DNA of 64,000 nucleotides, taken from Skeletonema tropicum. Taxonomy: Eukaryota > Bacillariophyta > Thalassiosirophyceae > Thalassiosirales > Thalassiosiraceae. The notes under the pieces are model-generated. The model searched no databases. It saw nothing but the letters and a program-made list of their open reading frames with translations, and was not told the DNA's origin. Location: assembly GCA_037178625.1 (NCBI GenBank), contig CM074131.1, positions 1,798,001 to 1,862,000 on the forward strand. The letters are read 5' to 3'. This document shows positions 31,301-41,118 of this stretch, in pieces. The number at the start of each line of letters is the position of its first letter. The first letter of the stretch is position 1. Made by a program: the position numbers and the translations under genes.

Positions 31301-32141
31301 TAGACTTCCTACCAGTCACGCTCTCCATCCAAGCTGCCAATCGATGAGCATTCGGGAGTGTGGCAGATAGTCCCACAATTTGCGTATGCTGGGGAGTAAA
31401 GATCACACTCTCCTCCCAAGTGGAGCCTCTACCCTTCTGGCCCATGTAATGAAACTCATCTAATACAACGATAGAGTTTGAAGATAAATCAGCAAATTCA
31501 TCCAGTCGAGCGCTTTCAAGAAGTTGACTGTTATCCATTTGAATATCATCTTGGTCAATCCCATCAGCAAGTGAAGCAGCACCAGTCTTTGCCCTCCAAG
31601 CCATATTACGATAGACTTCCGTTGTCATGATTGTCACGTCGGCACCCCGACGGATACTAATATCACCAGTAGACAAGCCAACCTTGTCTCCTCCAAATAT
31701 TTGTCTCATTTCTCCAAACTTTTGATTGCTGAGTGCTTTCAGGGGAGTAGTATAGATCGCCTTTGTCTGTCGTTCCATTGCAATATGTAGTGCCATCTCT
31801 CCAACGACTGTCTTTCCTGCTCCAGTGGGTGCACAAACAATAACATTATGTTCTGCAAGGAGAGACGTCCCTGCAGCTATTTGCCATGAGTCTAATGGAA
31901 AGGAGAAATATTTTTGCAATTGTGCTCGAGCATGATCAGTAGCTGCGTTGTCATCAACTGACGTATTGCTATCGTCTACATCAGCTGCAATCTTGACGTA
32001 GAGTGATGACGAAGAGCTCTTTGATAGCGTTAGGTGCCGAGACTGCAGAGACGAAAATGCAGCAGTCAACCTGTGTGCCGATGCATTCGTACGAATGCAA
32101 AATGCAAGAAGCGATGTCATCAACCAAGAGAGGGAATTCAT
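28302..32141 (-). CDS. ISE2-like (Ski2 family) DEVH-type RNA helicase, probably plastid
   Basis: Single exon, 1279 residues from the ATG at 32141. Helicase motifs in order: I (APTGAGKT, about 104), Ia (TTPLKALSNQKF), DEFH box (VLDEFHYMG, about 225), III (LSATLPN, about 257), IV-V (VFATETLAAGINMPARTT) and VI (QMAGRAGRRGMD, about 667). A Ski2-type C-terminal helical region ends in an acidic tail. Spacing and the RPVPLKYYF segment resemble plant ISE2, a plastid RNA helicase. The N-terminus MNSLSWLMTSLLAFCIRTNA followed by SAHRLTAAFSS looks like a signal peptide plus Ser/Arg-rich transit segment, which supports plastid targeting. DEFH instead of DEVH is a mild variation. The C-terminal half carries several acidic stretches. 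Confidence 0.88.
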   Translation of the reverse strand: MNSLSWLMTSLLAFCIRTNASAHRLTAAFSSLQSRHLTLSKSSSSSLYVKIAADVDDSNTSVDDNAATDHARAQLQKYFSFPLDSWQIAAGTSLLAEHNVIVCAPTGAGKTVVGEMALHIAMERQTKAIYTTPLKALSNQKFGEMRQIFGGDKVGLSTGDISIRRGADVTIMTTEVYRNMAWRAKTGAASLADGIDQDDIQMDNSQLLESARLDEFADLSSNSIVVLDEFHYMGQKGRGSTWEESVIFTPQHTQIVGLSATLPNAHRLAAWMESVTGRKSILVEAGGKRPVPLKYYFASKRDFSPLFRDVDAGPGADHGLLGLRGDGIAKTTKKLKGMKEKGKITADDNNVLPRGLELHPSLQSSLERRLASIDRRIQRIVERESYDDYGGSFISGREKRRMKDNMLKAELKKSVPSIFTLIKRLRDNDLLPAIFFIFSRKGCDNAAAILTDSLKNADEPKEKDKMPNIKKKYRKGKKIGRGKGRARGRRTSNTNDWDLNEDELAMVQDVDGRNFRADLLDQLLSDDFDSSDSDRFKPTGVYDDSFLSDENIQYYADIGLLTFDEVKNVAFRVLKFNMENEEIEFSNETVEQILCGIGSHHAGLLPAHKAFTETLYRLELMKVVFATETLAAGINMPARTTVICSMAKRGDKGMELLETSNMLQMAGRAGRRGMDTQGACVVAATPFEGPEDAITILTNEIKPVISQFTPSFALAVNLVERGNGKLDLARSMVQKSFAAWESRQREEEMDNAMGVMDGVSEGSPEDQFLNVLQLALEKEMIEARAGTSPTGTSKGKISKLAALVDILADGKKLKKVSKRHSGCAQMLELEESTLKYLERELRERPDDVDLGLPAEFIDDEKKELLKEIKTQRHRVLKGEREVNDSMISVIAKVANNRMKAGDETAEALKNSLALVRESLNSEGSPLLQEGGILEPGELNFYVKNCSKKNRAPMLALTTSAPSEENSEDENWSQTLAILNVLESYGCIVKAAESENAESSSYYVSPGGTHVGGLGMDNSLWTLTALGGAFDVAYESAELDKFQDALSFLGIEEDNNDEEDEIEEDSDDFVNIPKPQRESEKLVRDLCELSASELAGYVSALVIDAPRQADSALASFQKLTYNQQRVVQGALLSMERLNEVQRKFSLDESIGKSQLELNSCDVVTRWAAGDSWSEVLEMSGTAPGDLVRTLSRCLDALKQLGNVPYIPARGFDGDGVTIRTEASGLHPSIRALCREAAAEMDRYPVKDIMPFEEATEENSEEDTSDEAEEEKENAVDKEVV

Positions 32142-32570
32142 GTCGTGCAAACTTTTCTCCTTCGAGAGCCCTCTTTATTGCTGCGTCTTATGCTCCTCCT
32201 ATCGTCGTGGCAGTAGGCTGGGATTGCTCTTCTATTGCTCACTGCAGCTGTGATTATCATCATCGAGAACAACAGCTGATGTCATCAGAGAAGAAAATCA
32301 AAAATCAGGCGGCGGGCGGCGCGGGGCGGACAACAGACCTTTGCGCCTATTACTTTCCCCACCCCAGTACCTACCCAGATCCGTACCCATAGTGCCCGCC
32401 CAGGTCATTTCATCGTTCATTTTCATCTTCTGCTCTCTCCTGTCTCACAATATCCATTTCGGTAGTGTAGTCACTTCACAGTCTTCGAATTGTACCTGCT
32501 TATAATACTGCTTATGTCTACTGCCTTGAGGTAAAGTGGTGTGTTACAATTCGCTGCTCGCGTATATGAT
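32142..32570. other. Divergent intergenic region
   Basis: 429 bp between the helicase and mannosidase starts. It includes a short G/C-rich stretch (GGCGGCGGGCGGCGCGGGG-like) near 32308-32330. No gene is supported. Confidence 0.45.
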
Positions 32571-35500
32571 ATGGATCCGAAGCCGTCGAGAAGAGTTCCG
32601 CGTACACGGCGTCGAGAAGAGGAAGTACATCCATTGAGATCCAATGGTCGCGTTGTGAAGAACAACAAAGGACACCACCATCCAACCAACAATCATTTCG
32701 GACATGATAGATATCCCGCACCACAATCACATCAGCAACATTCGAACAGTAATCGTGCTCAACAACACTCTTTGAGGCGAAGAGGAACATCGTTGCTGAA
32801 AGATGAAGAATCAAGCTACCATGCGTCACCGTACAATGGTAATGGTTCACCAGAGGTACACGCTACATCACGCATACGTAGAAATGTGAGGAGACCAGTG
32901 TATGCCAGACTAGTTAGAATCATTGTATTGTGTACGATAATGTTTTATGGCGTTCAGATTGGATTGGGGATGGTAAGGAGCGCAGTCGGACTACTCTTCG
33001 GTCACAAGAAAGAGCAAGAACTACAGCTACAAGAGATTCACACAATAGACAATTTTCGTTTCACATTACGAGGGTCTTCAGATAATGATGGTGCTAGCGG
33101 GGGTATGTCACGTCATGATTTGAATGCACAAACTCATTTGTCGAAAGAAGAAGAGGAGCCGTCACTAGATGAAGAGCAAGAGCAATATTCAAATGAACAA
33201 GATACGATGAAAGACACTAAAGAGACTAGTGAAGAAGAGAAGGCTGAAGAAGGATACGAGGTATACATGGGTGAAGATTCGACAGTTGACTATTTCTTTG
33301 CAGGCAACATCAAATCGACGAAGAATATAGTCGACAAAAGTGGACGGGTCAAAGCTGTCACTATTCCTGCTCAAAAGTATGCAACATTACCTTTGTCGGT
33401 CGACTCACACCCCTTTGCTTTAAGTATGTGGGTTTATTTGTCTCCTCTATCGGAGATCATGGATAAGGATAGTGCATTACAAGATAGCCGTTCCTCGCGG
33501 GTCATATTATCCACTCTTTCAGGCGAAATGATCAAACTGGAAGATATGGGAAAGGATACTCGCATCGGATGCACCTCAAATGTATTTGGAGGACCAGCCA
33601 AGGGTTTTGTGTTATATGCTCAACCTGATCATGGTGATAGTCCAGGTGGAAATCAATATCGTATCTTGCTGCAGTATGGCTCGACTGGTAGCAAATGGTG
33701 TCATACTGTAGGCTTGAACAAAGATGCTGTGCTTATAAGTGAAGGCCAATGGAGTCATGTTTCTGTCTTCGTAACACGAGTCGACAACAGTCGGATTGAA
33801 GATGACGAAGGAGATGAGAGAATAAGTCTCTACGTTGGTGGTGATCTTTCTGGAAGAGATTTTGTTGAGGGAAGAGTTCGTAGTGATGCTTCCGAGACGC
33901 TAGTTGGTCGGACTCGAGATGTCACTTATGCCAAACAAAAAAATAGTGAATACCGTGGTCTTGGCGGTCGTGTAGGAATGCTATCGTTTTGGGAGCTAGG
34001 CGGCCCGGAATCCTTGGTTCCTGTAACTGAGAGGATGCAAATAAAATCAGTGGAGGACGAAGATCACGTGACAAGAGCTGTCGGCAGAGTTTCATTCGAT
34101 CTTCGTGCTATCCAAGAGTTGTCTTTACAAGGTTTGATCGTAAAAGAGCCAGACCTTTTGTACACCTTCGATGGGCAAGATGATTGGGCCGAAGATGGTG
34201 AACTACACGATCTATACGATCAGCCAACCAATGTGGATATAAAAGAAGTCATAAAAGGAAAAGATGGAACAATTCGCATTGCAGACATGAATGGAGCTCC
34301 TGTGCATAGTAACGAATACGTTCCTTTGGGAGGATTTCGATATCCTGAGTATAGAGATGGTAATTATGAACCTCCAAAATGGTCAGACAAGGAGCGTGAG
34401 GAACTCGATCAGCTTGCCCTTGCTCGCAGTGTCGTTGTCAAAAAAGCAATGGAGCATGCCTGGTCGGGTTACGAGACATGGTGCTGGGGCAAAGACGAAC
34501 TGCAACCTCTTTCAAAAAAGTGTAATGATAATTATGGAGGCATGGGCACTACATTAATAGACTCATTGAGTACCCTATGGCTCTTTGGAATGAAGAAGGA
34601 GTTTGACAAGGCTCGTGATTGGGTTAAGAATGGTCTCAACTTTTACAACGTAGAAGGTGGTGTCTCAGTCTTCGAGACTACTATCCGAATCCTTGGCGGT
34701 CTCTTGTCAGCCTATGATCTTAGTGGTGACAGAGTATTCAAGTATGCAGCAGATGATTTGGGCCAAAGACTAATGAAAGCGTTCAAAACCAAAAGCATTA
34801 TTCCGTATGGACAAGTAGAGCTCGACAATGATGGCAAAGCATACAACACTGCGTGGCATTCAAATGCAGCAGTGTTATCTGAGGTAGGAACGTTGCAGCT
34901 TGAGTTCCGCTATCTAGCCAAGATAACTGGACGGATGGAATATGCGATAGAAGCAATGCGAGCATTAGATGAGTTGTTGAAAATGGACACGAAAGATGGA
35001 CTTTACCCAACTCTGATACAGAATGTTCAAGTGAAACCAAGTTTTGCGATTGATGAAATAAGTATAGGAGCCATGGGAGATAGTTTCTATGAGTACCTGC
35101 TGAAGATCTGGCTGCAAGGAGGGAAGGAAGAGACAAAGTATCGTCGCGCGTACGACAAAGCTATGAAAGGAATTATGGATAAGCTTATCCATATCAGTAG
35201 GCCAAATTATCTGACGTATGTGGCTGAGCTCAAATATGGAAAGATAGTTCACAAGATGGACCACTTGGCTTGTTTCCTTGGTGGAAACCTTGCATTAGGA
35301 GCTTACACTCATCCAGATGGTATTCAGTCTTCAGAAGCTCAAAGACAATTAAAGACAGGAAAGCAACTTGCATATACATGCTATCAGATGTATGCAAGAA
35401 ATGACTCCGGTCTCTCTCCAGAATATGTTGATTTTCGCAATGGGAAGACTGATTTTGAGAAGGGTCGTGATGCTCCCTACTATCTACTACGTCCAGAAGT

Positions 35501-35900
35501 AAGTGAAACCATGTTCATACTGTATCATCTGACCAAAGATCCTGTGTATCGCGAGTGGGGCTGGGAGATTTTCCAAGCAATCGAAGAGCAGACTAAAACT
35601 GATTCAGCCTATGCTGCCATTAAGGATGTGGACACAATGGAAAAAGAGGATAGGATGGAGAGTTTCTTCATGGCTGAAACCCTCAAGTACCTTTACCTAC
35701 TGCAAAACGACAACCACACCATAGATCTGTTGAACACGGTGAGTAAAACTTTCTCTTGACATGTATGAGTAGTTTGCTTGGGACTTGGGTTCTTCCACTT
35801 ACAATTCTCTTTGTTGCGCTCGAACTCGATTCAAATCTTTATACAGCACGTATTGAATACTGAGGCGCACCCACTAACGAGATTGAACTTGGTAGATTGA
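32571..35900 (+). CDS. LamG-like domain fused to GH47 alpha-1,2-mannosidase, two exons
   Basis: Join of 32571-35738 and 35847-35900, giving 1073 residues; the intron of 108 bp is GTGAGT...TACAG. A basic cytoplasmic tail is followed by one membrane anchor (RIIVLCTIMFYGVQIGLGMV, about 115-140), so it is a type II membrane protein of the ER or Golgi. Residues about 238-480 form a concanavalin/LamG-like module (FALSMWVYLSPLS; WSHVSVFVTRV; ISLYVGGDLSGRDF; GGRVGMLSFWELGG). Residues about 617-1073 are GH47, which trims alpha-1,2-mannose from N-glycans: VSVFETTIRILGGLLSAYDL, KMDHLACFLGGNLALGAY, YLLRPEVSETMFILYHLTKD and the calcium-binding NTEAHP in the 18-codon second exon. The catalytic acidic residues are present. 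The true start is the ATG at 32571. Confidence 0.9.
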
Positions 35901-36218
35901 GCTTGGTAGCTGCATACTTGGTAATTAAATAAATAAGATCTGCACCGCTCACGAATACTTCTTCTTCGCAACATTTACCATAATGTACTGCCAGCCACAT
36001 CCCGTTTCCTACCGAAGGTCCCATACTTTCTCCAACCGGAGTCAGCTCCATAGGCTCATCACAATCAGCTCCATACACAGGCTCCATCAAAATCACGCTC
36101 AACGCCAATAGCCAAGATCCAAGATCCTGCCTCCCGTCACGCCCTCTGATTTGCCTCCTCTGCTATTTTGTGTCACAAAATCAAGCCTCGATAGCATCGC
36201 TGTTTATCTTTCGAAGCC
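35901..36218. other. Intergenic region
   Basis: 318 bp between the mannosidase stop and the next start. An open minus-strand stretch here overlaps the second mannosidase exon and has no family resemblance. Nothing else was seen. Confidence 0.45.
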
Positions 36219-37886
36219 ATGGCTCAAGATGATGATAATGAAATGATGGAGGAGGAAGAGGAGGAGGAGGAAATAGATGAGGAGCAAGTAGAAGATTACT
36301 GCGAGATGCTGGACAAGCTGGGAAATTTTCCAGAGAAAGTTGCCATCAATTCGCTCTCCATGGCAGCTGAGGATTTTGACTCCTCACCAAAATCTGCAGC
36401 CGTTATCTTCAACTGCATTCGCAGTCGTCTTGTTGACTGCGCAACTGCGGGAATCTCATCTCCCGATCGTAAACTGCCACTAGTGTATGTCCTCGATTCT
36501 CTCCTCAAAAATGTAAAGGGGGTCTACATTGACATAATTTTGGGTGACGCTGCCGATTGGTTGACGGCGGTGTACAATATATTTGACAAGGCAAAGAAGG
36601 AAGATGAAAAGGCACGTCTGAAAAAGGTGTGGAATTCATGGAAACAATTCGGGGTGATCAAAGATGAAGAAAGATGGCGACAGATTGGACAATGTTTCTT
36701 GACAACAGAGTCGACATTAGGAGGGGATAATGCTGCTGCGTCGGCCGCCACTAATTCTTCGGGTATTGCACGAAATCCAGATGGATCATTGAAATTACCG
36801 TCCAAGCTACGAGCACAAATGCAAATATTGTTGGATGAAGTGCAGGCAGATGGAGTGGATGAGCTGGAGAAAGTCTCACTGGAGCGCTTGGCTGACATTA
36901 ATCCAAATTTATTACAACAAATAAAGGAGGGGGCGGAGATGGAGCTGCAAGACAATAACCAAACTCAATCATCAGGGCAACAACAATCTTCCTCAATAGG
37001 CACGAATAACATGTCAGCAGCACCAGCTGTCCCAATATCGGAATGGAGCAAGTTAAAGCTTAATCATCTAGAAAAGTCACACGATCTAGTTGCATCGTTG
37101 CATCGTCATGTTCGATTAGCATCGCAACAAACCACAGTGGTAAAATCGGAAATGGACAACACAGTCCATCTGTACGCTTCAGTATCTGCCTCTGCACAAT
37201 TATTAACCGATATGTTACATCAATGGAAAGTTCAACAAGAAAATGGGACATGGTTTGGTATCGGTGAAGAGAGCAGTGCAAATAGCCACAGAAAACGGAG
37301 GTACTCCCTTGTCAAGAAGGAGAAATTTACAACAGAGGGGATCAAGGAACATAATGATGCAGTCATTGCTCGTTTATATGAAGTTGGCCTTCCATTTGTG
37401 TGCTCTGCGGATGGTAGAAGATTTGCCACGCAAATTGAACTGTCCAACCATTTGGATGCACTGTTTCGAAAGAACAAGTTGGAGAAAACTATGGAGACGA
37501 CGGAAGAGCGTGGTTGGTATGTCGAAGAGAAGAATTGGGAGGGAGGTGCCACTGTGGATATTACAATGTCTAATGTGGAAGATGAGGCCGAAGTTGATCC
37601 AGCCATGGAAGATGCCGATGACGACATTGCAGCCGCTTCCAATACAGTCATTGCAGACGAAACTCGTGATCGATGCATCCTCTGTGGCATTAACTTTGCC
37701 ATGTTCTTTGATCAAGATGATGGAGAATGGAAGTATCGTAACTGTGTCGAGAAGGATCTGGAGGTGGATGATGGACCAACGATGGATGAAAATGAAGCGG
37801 AGGCGAAGTTGGTTCATTATTCGTGTTGGAAGGGCCTGGGAAGTCCGGCTTTCTTGACGGCTGATCAGGTGTTACATGCTAATTGA
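36219..37886 (+). CDS. Pcf11-like pre-mRNA cleavage factor II subunit
   Basis: Single exon, 555 residues. After an acidic start (EEEEEEEEIDEEQVEDYCEM) comes a CTD-interacting domain at about 25-150 (PEKVAINSLSMAAEDFD, LPLVYVLDSLLKNVKGVYID, RLKKVWNSWKQFGVI) that binds the RNA polymerase II C-terminal domain. The C-terminal half has the zinc-finger region of Pcf11: FVCSADGRRFATQIELSNHL with DALF, then CILCGINFAMFFDQDDGEWK with the closing HYSCW. The middle is Q/S-rich. Pcf11 couples 3'-end cleavage to transcription termination. The start has a strong context (GCCATGG). It converges on the UBE2T-like gene, with 99 bp between the stops. Confidence 0.87.
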   Translation: MAQDDDNEMMEEEEEEEEIDEEQVEDYCEMLDKLGNFPEKVAINSLSMAAEDFDSSPKSAAVIFNCIRSRLVDCATAGISSPDRKLPLVYVLDSLLKNVKGVYIDIILGDAADWLTAVYNIFDKAKKEDEKARLKKVWNSWKQFGVIKDEERWRQIGQCFLTTESTLGGDNAAASAATNSSGIARNPDGSLKLPSKLRAQMQILLDEVQADGVDELEKVSLERLADINPNLLQQIKEGAEMELQDNNQTQSSGQQQSSSIGTNNMSAAPAVPISEWSKLKLNHLEKSHDLVASLHRHVRLASQQTTVVKSEMDNTVHLYASVSASAQLLTDMLHQWKVQQENGTWFGIGEESSANSHRKRRYSLVKKEKFTTEGIKEHNDAVIARLYEVGLPFVCSADGRRFATQIELSNHLDALFRKNKLEKTMETTEERGWYVEEKNWEGGATVDITMSNVEDEAEVDPAMEDADDDIAAASNTVIADETRDRCILCGINFAMFFDQDDGEWKYRNCVEKDLEVDDGPTMDENEAEAKLVHYSCWKGLGSPAFLTADQVLHAN

Positions 37887-37985
37887 TTTACACTAAAAAT
37901 TTGATTTCATAATATTAGTGGTGTCTAAGCTTGCTTTATGAATTTATGTTGTATCTCTCTGTAAAATGAAACCACTTGTTGCTGT

Positions 37986-38684
37986 TTACCTTGACTTCTT
38001 CAACTTTTTGAATTTCCTCTTGTTCTCCGAAGATTCCCCCAAGGGTTTTGCGTCACTATTAGTTGACGCTTTCTTCTTTGACTCTTCCTCTATCTTCTCT
38101 GATGCATTGTTAGTTATACTACTAGCAGCATTGTTATTACTTGCCTCTTCCTTCTCCTCATCTTCTTCTTCCTTCTTCTCATCCTCCTTCGTGGATTCCA
38201 GCTCCTCCAATTTCTCCACAGTTGCATCCAACTTGGTCCTCCGTTCCGCCTCCCTCGTCCACGCAGCGGGGTCTCGCTTATACAACTCCGATATTTCAGG
38301 AACCAATCCATCATCCGGGTTGGGTTCCGCCATGAGAGATCGAATACTCAATAACAAACTTGGGAGAGAGACGGCAGGACTCCATGATCCTGATGGAGGG
38401 GATTTCAATGTGTCCAAACAGATGCGTCCGGCCGAGTCTATATTGGGATGATAGAGAGGTGTTAAAAATCGACACCGTGGTGGTTCGAATGGGTACCGCC
38501 CGGCAATGTGTACAGTGAGGAGGAAGACGCCGGTTTCGAATGGTGATCCTTCCGGACCGGTGATTTGGGCACGTATTTGCGTCATGTCGGCTGGGTTGGG
38601 TAAATATGCTGCAATGCCTGGCGGAGGATCCTTGGTGAGGAGGGACATTTCGCGCATGAGGCGAGCTTTGGTGGCTGGATTCAT
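37986..38684 (-). CDS. UBE2T-like ubiquitin-conjugating enzyme E2
   Basis: Single exon, 232 residues. The UBC fold covers residues 1-155: MREMSLLTKDPPPGI, YPFEPPRCRFLTPLYHPNI, and the catalytic cysteine in DSAGRICLDTLKSPPSGSW, then LLLSIRSLMAEPNPDD. The HPNIDSAGRICLD-LK-PP-G-W spacing and PPPGI are typical of UBE2T, the E2 of the Fanconi anaemia pathway that ubiquitinates FANCD2/FANCI. A highly charged tail follows (EDEKKEEEDEEKEE) and ends in the basic KRKFKKLKKSR, which could serve as a nuclear signal. Whether this diatom has a Fanconi pathway cannot be read from the window. Confidence 0.88.
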   Translation of the reverse strand: MNPATKARLMREMSLLTKDPPPGIAAYLPNPADMTQIRAQITGPEGSPFETGVFLLTVHIAGRYPFEPPRCRFLTPLYHPNIDSAGRICLDTLKSPPSGSWSPAVSLPSLLLSIRSLMAEPNPDDGLVPEISELYKRDPAAWTREAERRTKLDATVEKLEELESTKEDEKKEEEDEEKEEASNNNAASSITNNASEKIEEESKKKASTNSDAKPLGESSENKRKFKKLKKSR

Positions 38685-39054
38685 TGTTGAGGGGAGGTAT
38701 TATGGGCTTCACTGTGGCAATAAGAAGTAATGGCAACGATACGGGCAGTTGCTTGCCGCTTATTGCCGTTTCATTTCATTGTCGTTTTTCGTTTTGTAGT
38801 CATTTGTTTTTTTTTTGTTTGGGTTGCTTTGCGTGTGGTGGGTGAGCTTTCTCGTTTCTCGCGTTTAAATCCAACTTTTCTTGTCGCTTTACAAGATGAT
38901 TCCCCTTCACTCACACCACTGAGACACTGACCTCTCTTTCAATATATCTGGCCTGGCTCCAGCTCTAAGGACGGCAGTAAGCGGAAGTTGGCGTATGCAC
39001 CTTCACTGCAAATGAATGCATCACCACGCTTGGCTCCTCATTAGTTGATCGATC
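38685..39054. other. Divergent intergenic region
   Basis: 370 bp, T-rich near 38790-38820. No supported gene or RNA. Confidence 0.45.
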
Positions 39055-41031
39055 ATGGACAGGCGACGCTATCGGTCATCGCCACCGGCGGGCAGGGGGG
39101 CATCTGCTGCTCCCATGAGTAGAGCACCACCTTCAGGATCAAAGACAACGAAACACGTTGTCTCTGCCCTCACTGGACTACTGGCTATGACTCTCCTAAC
39201 AACGCTATTTGCAAGCATTTCGTTGCATCGTTATGTTTCCAGCAATGATGATGGCAAAAGAATAGAAAGTGTAGAAGCGGCTCCAAACAAACTGTTGAAA
39301 GATTTGCAACACTTCCAGCAACCGCCGAGGTCTCGACCGGTGGCAATCGCACCAAAGAAGGAAAGCGTTCGACGCTCACTTCCATCAAACAACGACAGTA
39401 AAAAGAACATCAACAACAACACAAACACTCTTTCCACAATCTCTCACTATTTACGGCAACCAAAAATAAACCAGTTTGTACAATCATCACATCAAAACAA
39501 CAATAGTCACTACATTCAATTATCTCCAGCCAAAAATGACACATCAAATAATAATAATAGTCACCCACAGTCCTCAGCATACAACAATAGTCATCACTAC
39601 ATTCAACTATCACCAGCCAAAAATAATGACACAACATCCAACAACAACAACAACAATGCCCGCCGTCCATGGTCCTGGCCAATCATTCACACAGTCAGTA
39701 CCAGATTCATGCAAAATCAAGGGACATTACAAAATCTTGCCAGATCACGTCTCAAACTATTAGAAGCAGTATGTCTACCATCCATGCAGCACCAAAGTAT
39801 CTTTCATCAAAACAAATTAGTAGAATTGTACGAGAATACCAAATGGAAGGACGAGGTGACATCCATGATACATCGAGCAACAACCACCAATTCTTCTTCT
39901 TCTTCGGTTGTGGTGGATCCGTTATTTTTGTGGATTATTAAAGTTGATCCAGATATTGATAAACAGATATTGAAGGAATTGAATGACATTCTTGAGCCGG
40001 TGAGGCATTTTACTCTGGTGGTGGGGAGTAATAATAACTTTGGTGTTGGAATCAAGAATGGAGGATGGCGTGATGGTCAAGCTGGACAAGATCTTTTGGA
40101 TGCGTTTCAAGAGGAACGAGTCTTTTTTCCGGAATTAGTATTAGGACATGATAATGATGATGATGATGATGAGGATCTTAGCAGCAATATGCATCAAGTT
40201 ATTCGTAGGGCATATGAAGCTCGAGATGATCGTGTTGTGCTTGAAACTCGGTTGGATGCGGATGATGCCATCAATGTAGAGTACATTGCTCAGTTGCAAC
40301 GCATGGCATTGAAGAATTTGATTGATACGAATGATAGCAAGTTCATTCGTAGACCTGATGATGATGACGATGATTCAACGGCAGAGCAAGCCATACAAAA
40401 AGCAAGATGGATATATTGGTGTGCGGAGAAACACTTTGAATGGAACCCTTCTTCGCCCTTTTACAACCCCAACAATGATGCAGGATTAGTCACACTGTTT
40501 GGACAATTCAATTATTGCATCACGCCTGGATTGACCATTGGATATGCGGTTGGAACTGAAGAAAAAGACGTCCCACATTATGAACATACAGACATATACC
40601 CAGAGATTGCTCTCAAATCGGATCGTCAACGAAAGAAAGATGGTGATATCGGTTGTGGATTCACTCCTGCATCTGAATGCTTGTGGATAGTTGACAATCC
40701 AAAATTCTCAGCATTTCGATCACGTTCCATGACATCTGCTGGTATGTTCAACATTGAAGCCGCCGGTGTCCCTTCGTTCGGAGATAAAAGAAATGTGGCT
40801 TATTCAAAGAAGCTGTGGCAAGGGCAGATTGAGAAATGGTTTGGAATCAGTTCCACAAAAGCCAAGGAAGCTGCAGACTTTATGGGTGATAATTACATCA
40901 ACACTGTGAGAGATAATATTCGCGGACAATGTACACATGGACACTCGTGCAAAATCTCCAGTGTTGAAAAGCTACAACGTACTATTGATTTGTCGGAAGA
41001 GGGTGCTGGAGGTATCGAAATCAGTGTATAG
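39055..41031 (+). CDS. Type II membrane glycosyltransferase, rhamnosyltransferase-like family
   Basis: Single exon, 658 residues. A short Arg/Pro-rich cytoplasmic tail is followed by one membrane anchor (VSALTGLLAMTLLTTLFASI, about 43-62) and a long Asn/Ser/His-rich stem with repeated YIQLSPAKN units. The catalytic part begins near residue 225 (HTVSTRFMQNQGTLQNLARS) and contains FLWIIKVDPDID and VLETRLDADDAINVEYI; the LDADDA stretch is the likely nucleotide-sugar/metal site. This layout matches the putative rhamnosyltransferase family (PF11316-like). Two short aspartate runs from GAT repeats interrupt it (HDNDDDDDEDL, RRPDDDDDDS). A Golgi location is inferred. Donor and acceptor are unknown. 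Confidence 0.75.
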   Translation: MDRRRYRSSPPAGRGASAAPMSRAPPSGSKTTKHVVSALTGLLAMTLLTTLFASISLHRYVSSNDDGKRIESVEAAPNKLLKDLQHFQQPPRSRPVAIAPKKESVRRSLPSNNDSKKNINNNTNTLSTISHYLRQPKINQFVQSSHQNNNSHYIQLSPAKNDTSNNNNSHPQSSAYNNSHHYIQLSPAKNNDTTSNNNNNNARRPWSWPIIHTVSTRFMQNQGTLQNLARSRLKLLEAVCLPSMQHQSIFHQNKLVELYENTKWKDEVTSMIHRATTTNSSSSSVVVDPLFLWIIKVDPDIDKQILKELNDILEPVRHFTLVVGSNNNFGVGIKNGGWRDGQAGQDLLDAFQEERVFFPELVLGHDNDDDDDEDLSSNMHQVIRRAYEARDDRVVLETRLDADDAINVEYIAQLQRMALKNLIDTNDSKFIRRPDDDDDDSTAEQAIQKARWIYWCAEKHFEWNPSSPFYNPNNDAGLVTLFGQFNYCITPGLTIGYAVGTEEKDVPHYEHTDIYPEIALKSDRQRKKDGDIGCGFTPASECLWIVDNPKFSAFRSRSMTSAGMFNIEAAGVPSFGDKRNVAYSKKLWQGQIEKWFGISSTKAKEAADFMGDNYINTVRDNIRGQCTHGHSCKISSVEKLQRTIDLSEEGAGGIEISV

Positions 41032-41118
41032 ATAAATCGTATATGTGTTGTATGTGTTATTGACGTAAAGTGTAAATGTATCACGAATTCAATGTTTGCA
41101 ACGTTGTTTGAAAGCTGT

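Noticed and set aside
35839..36108. Minus-strand frame of 89 codons
   Set aside because: It overlaps the second GH47 exon, whose NTEAHP motif is decisive on the other strand, and has no family resemblance.
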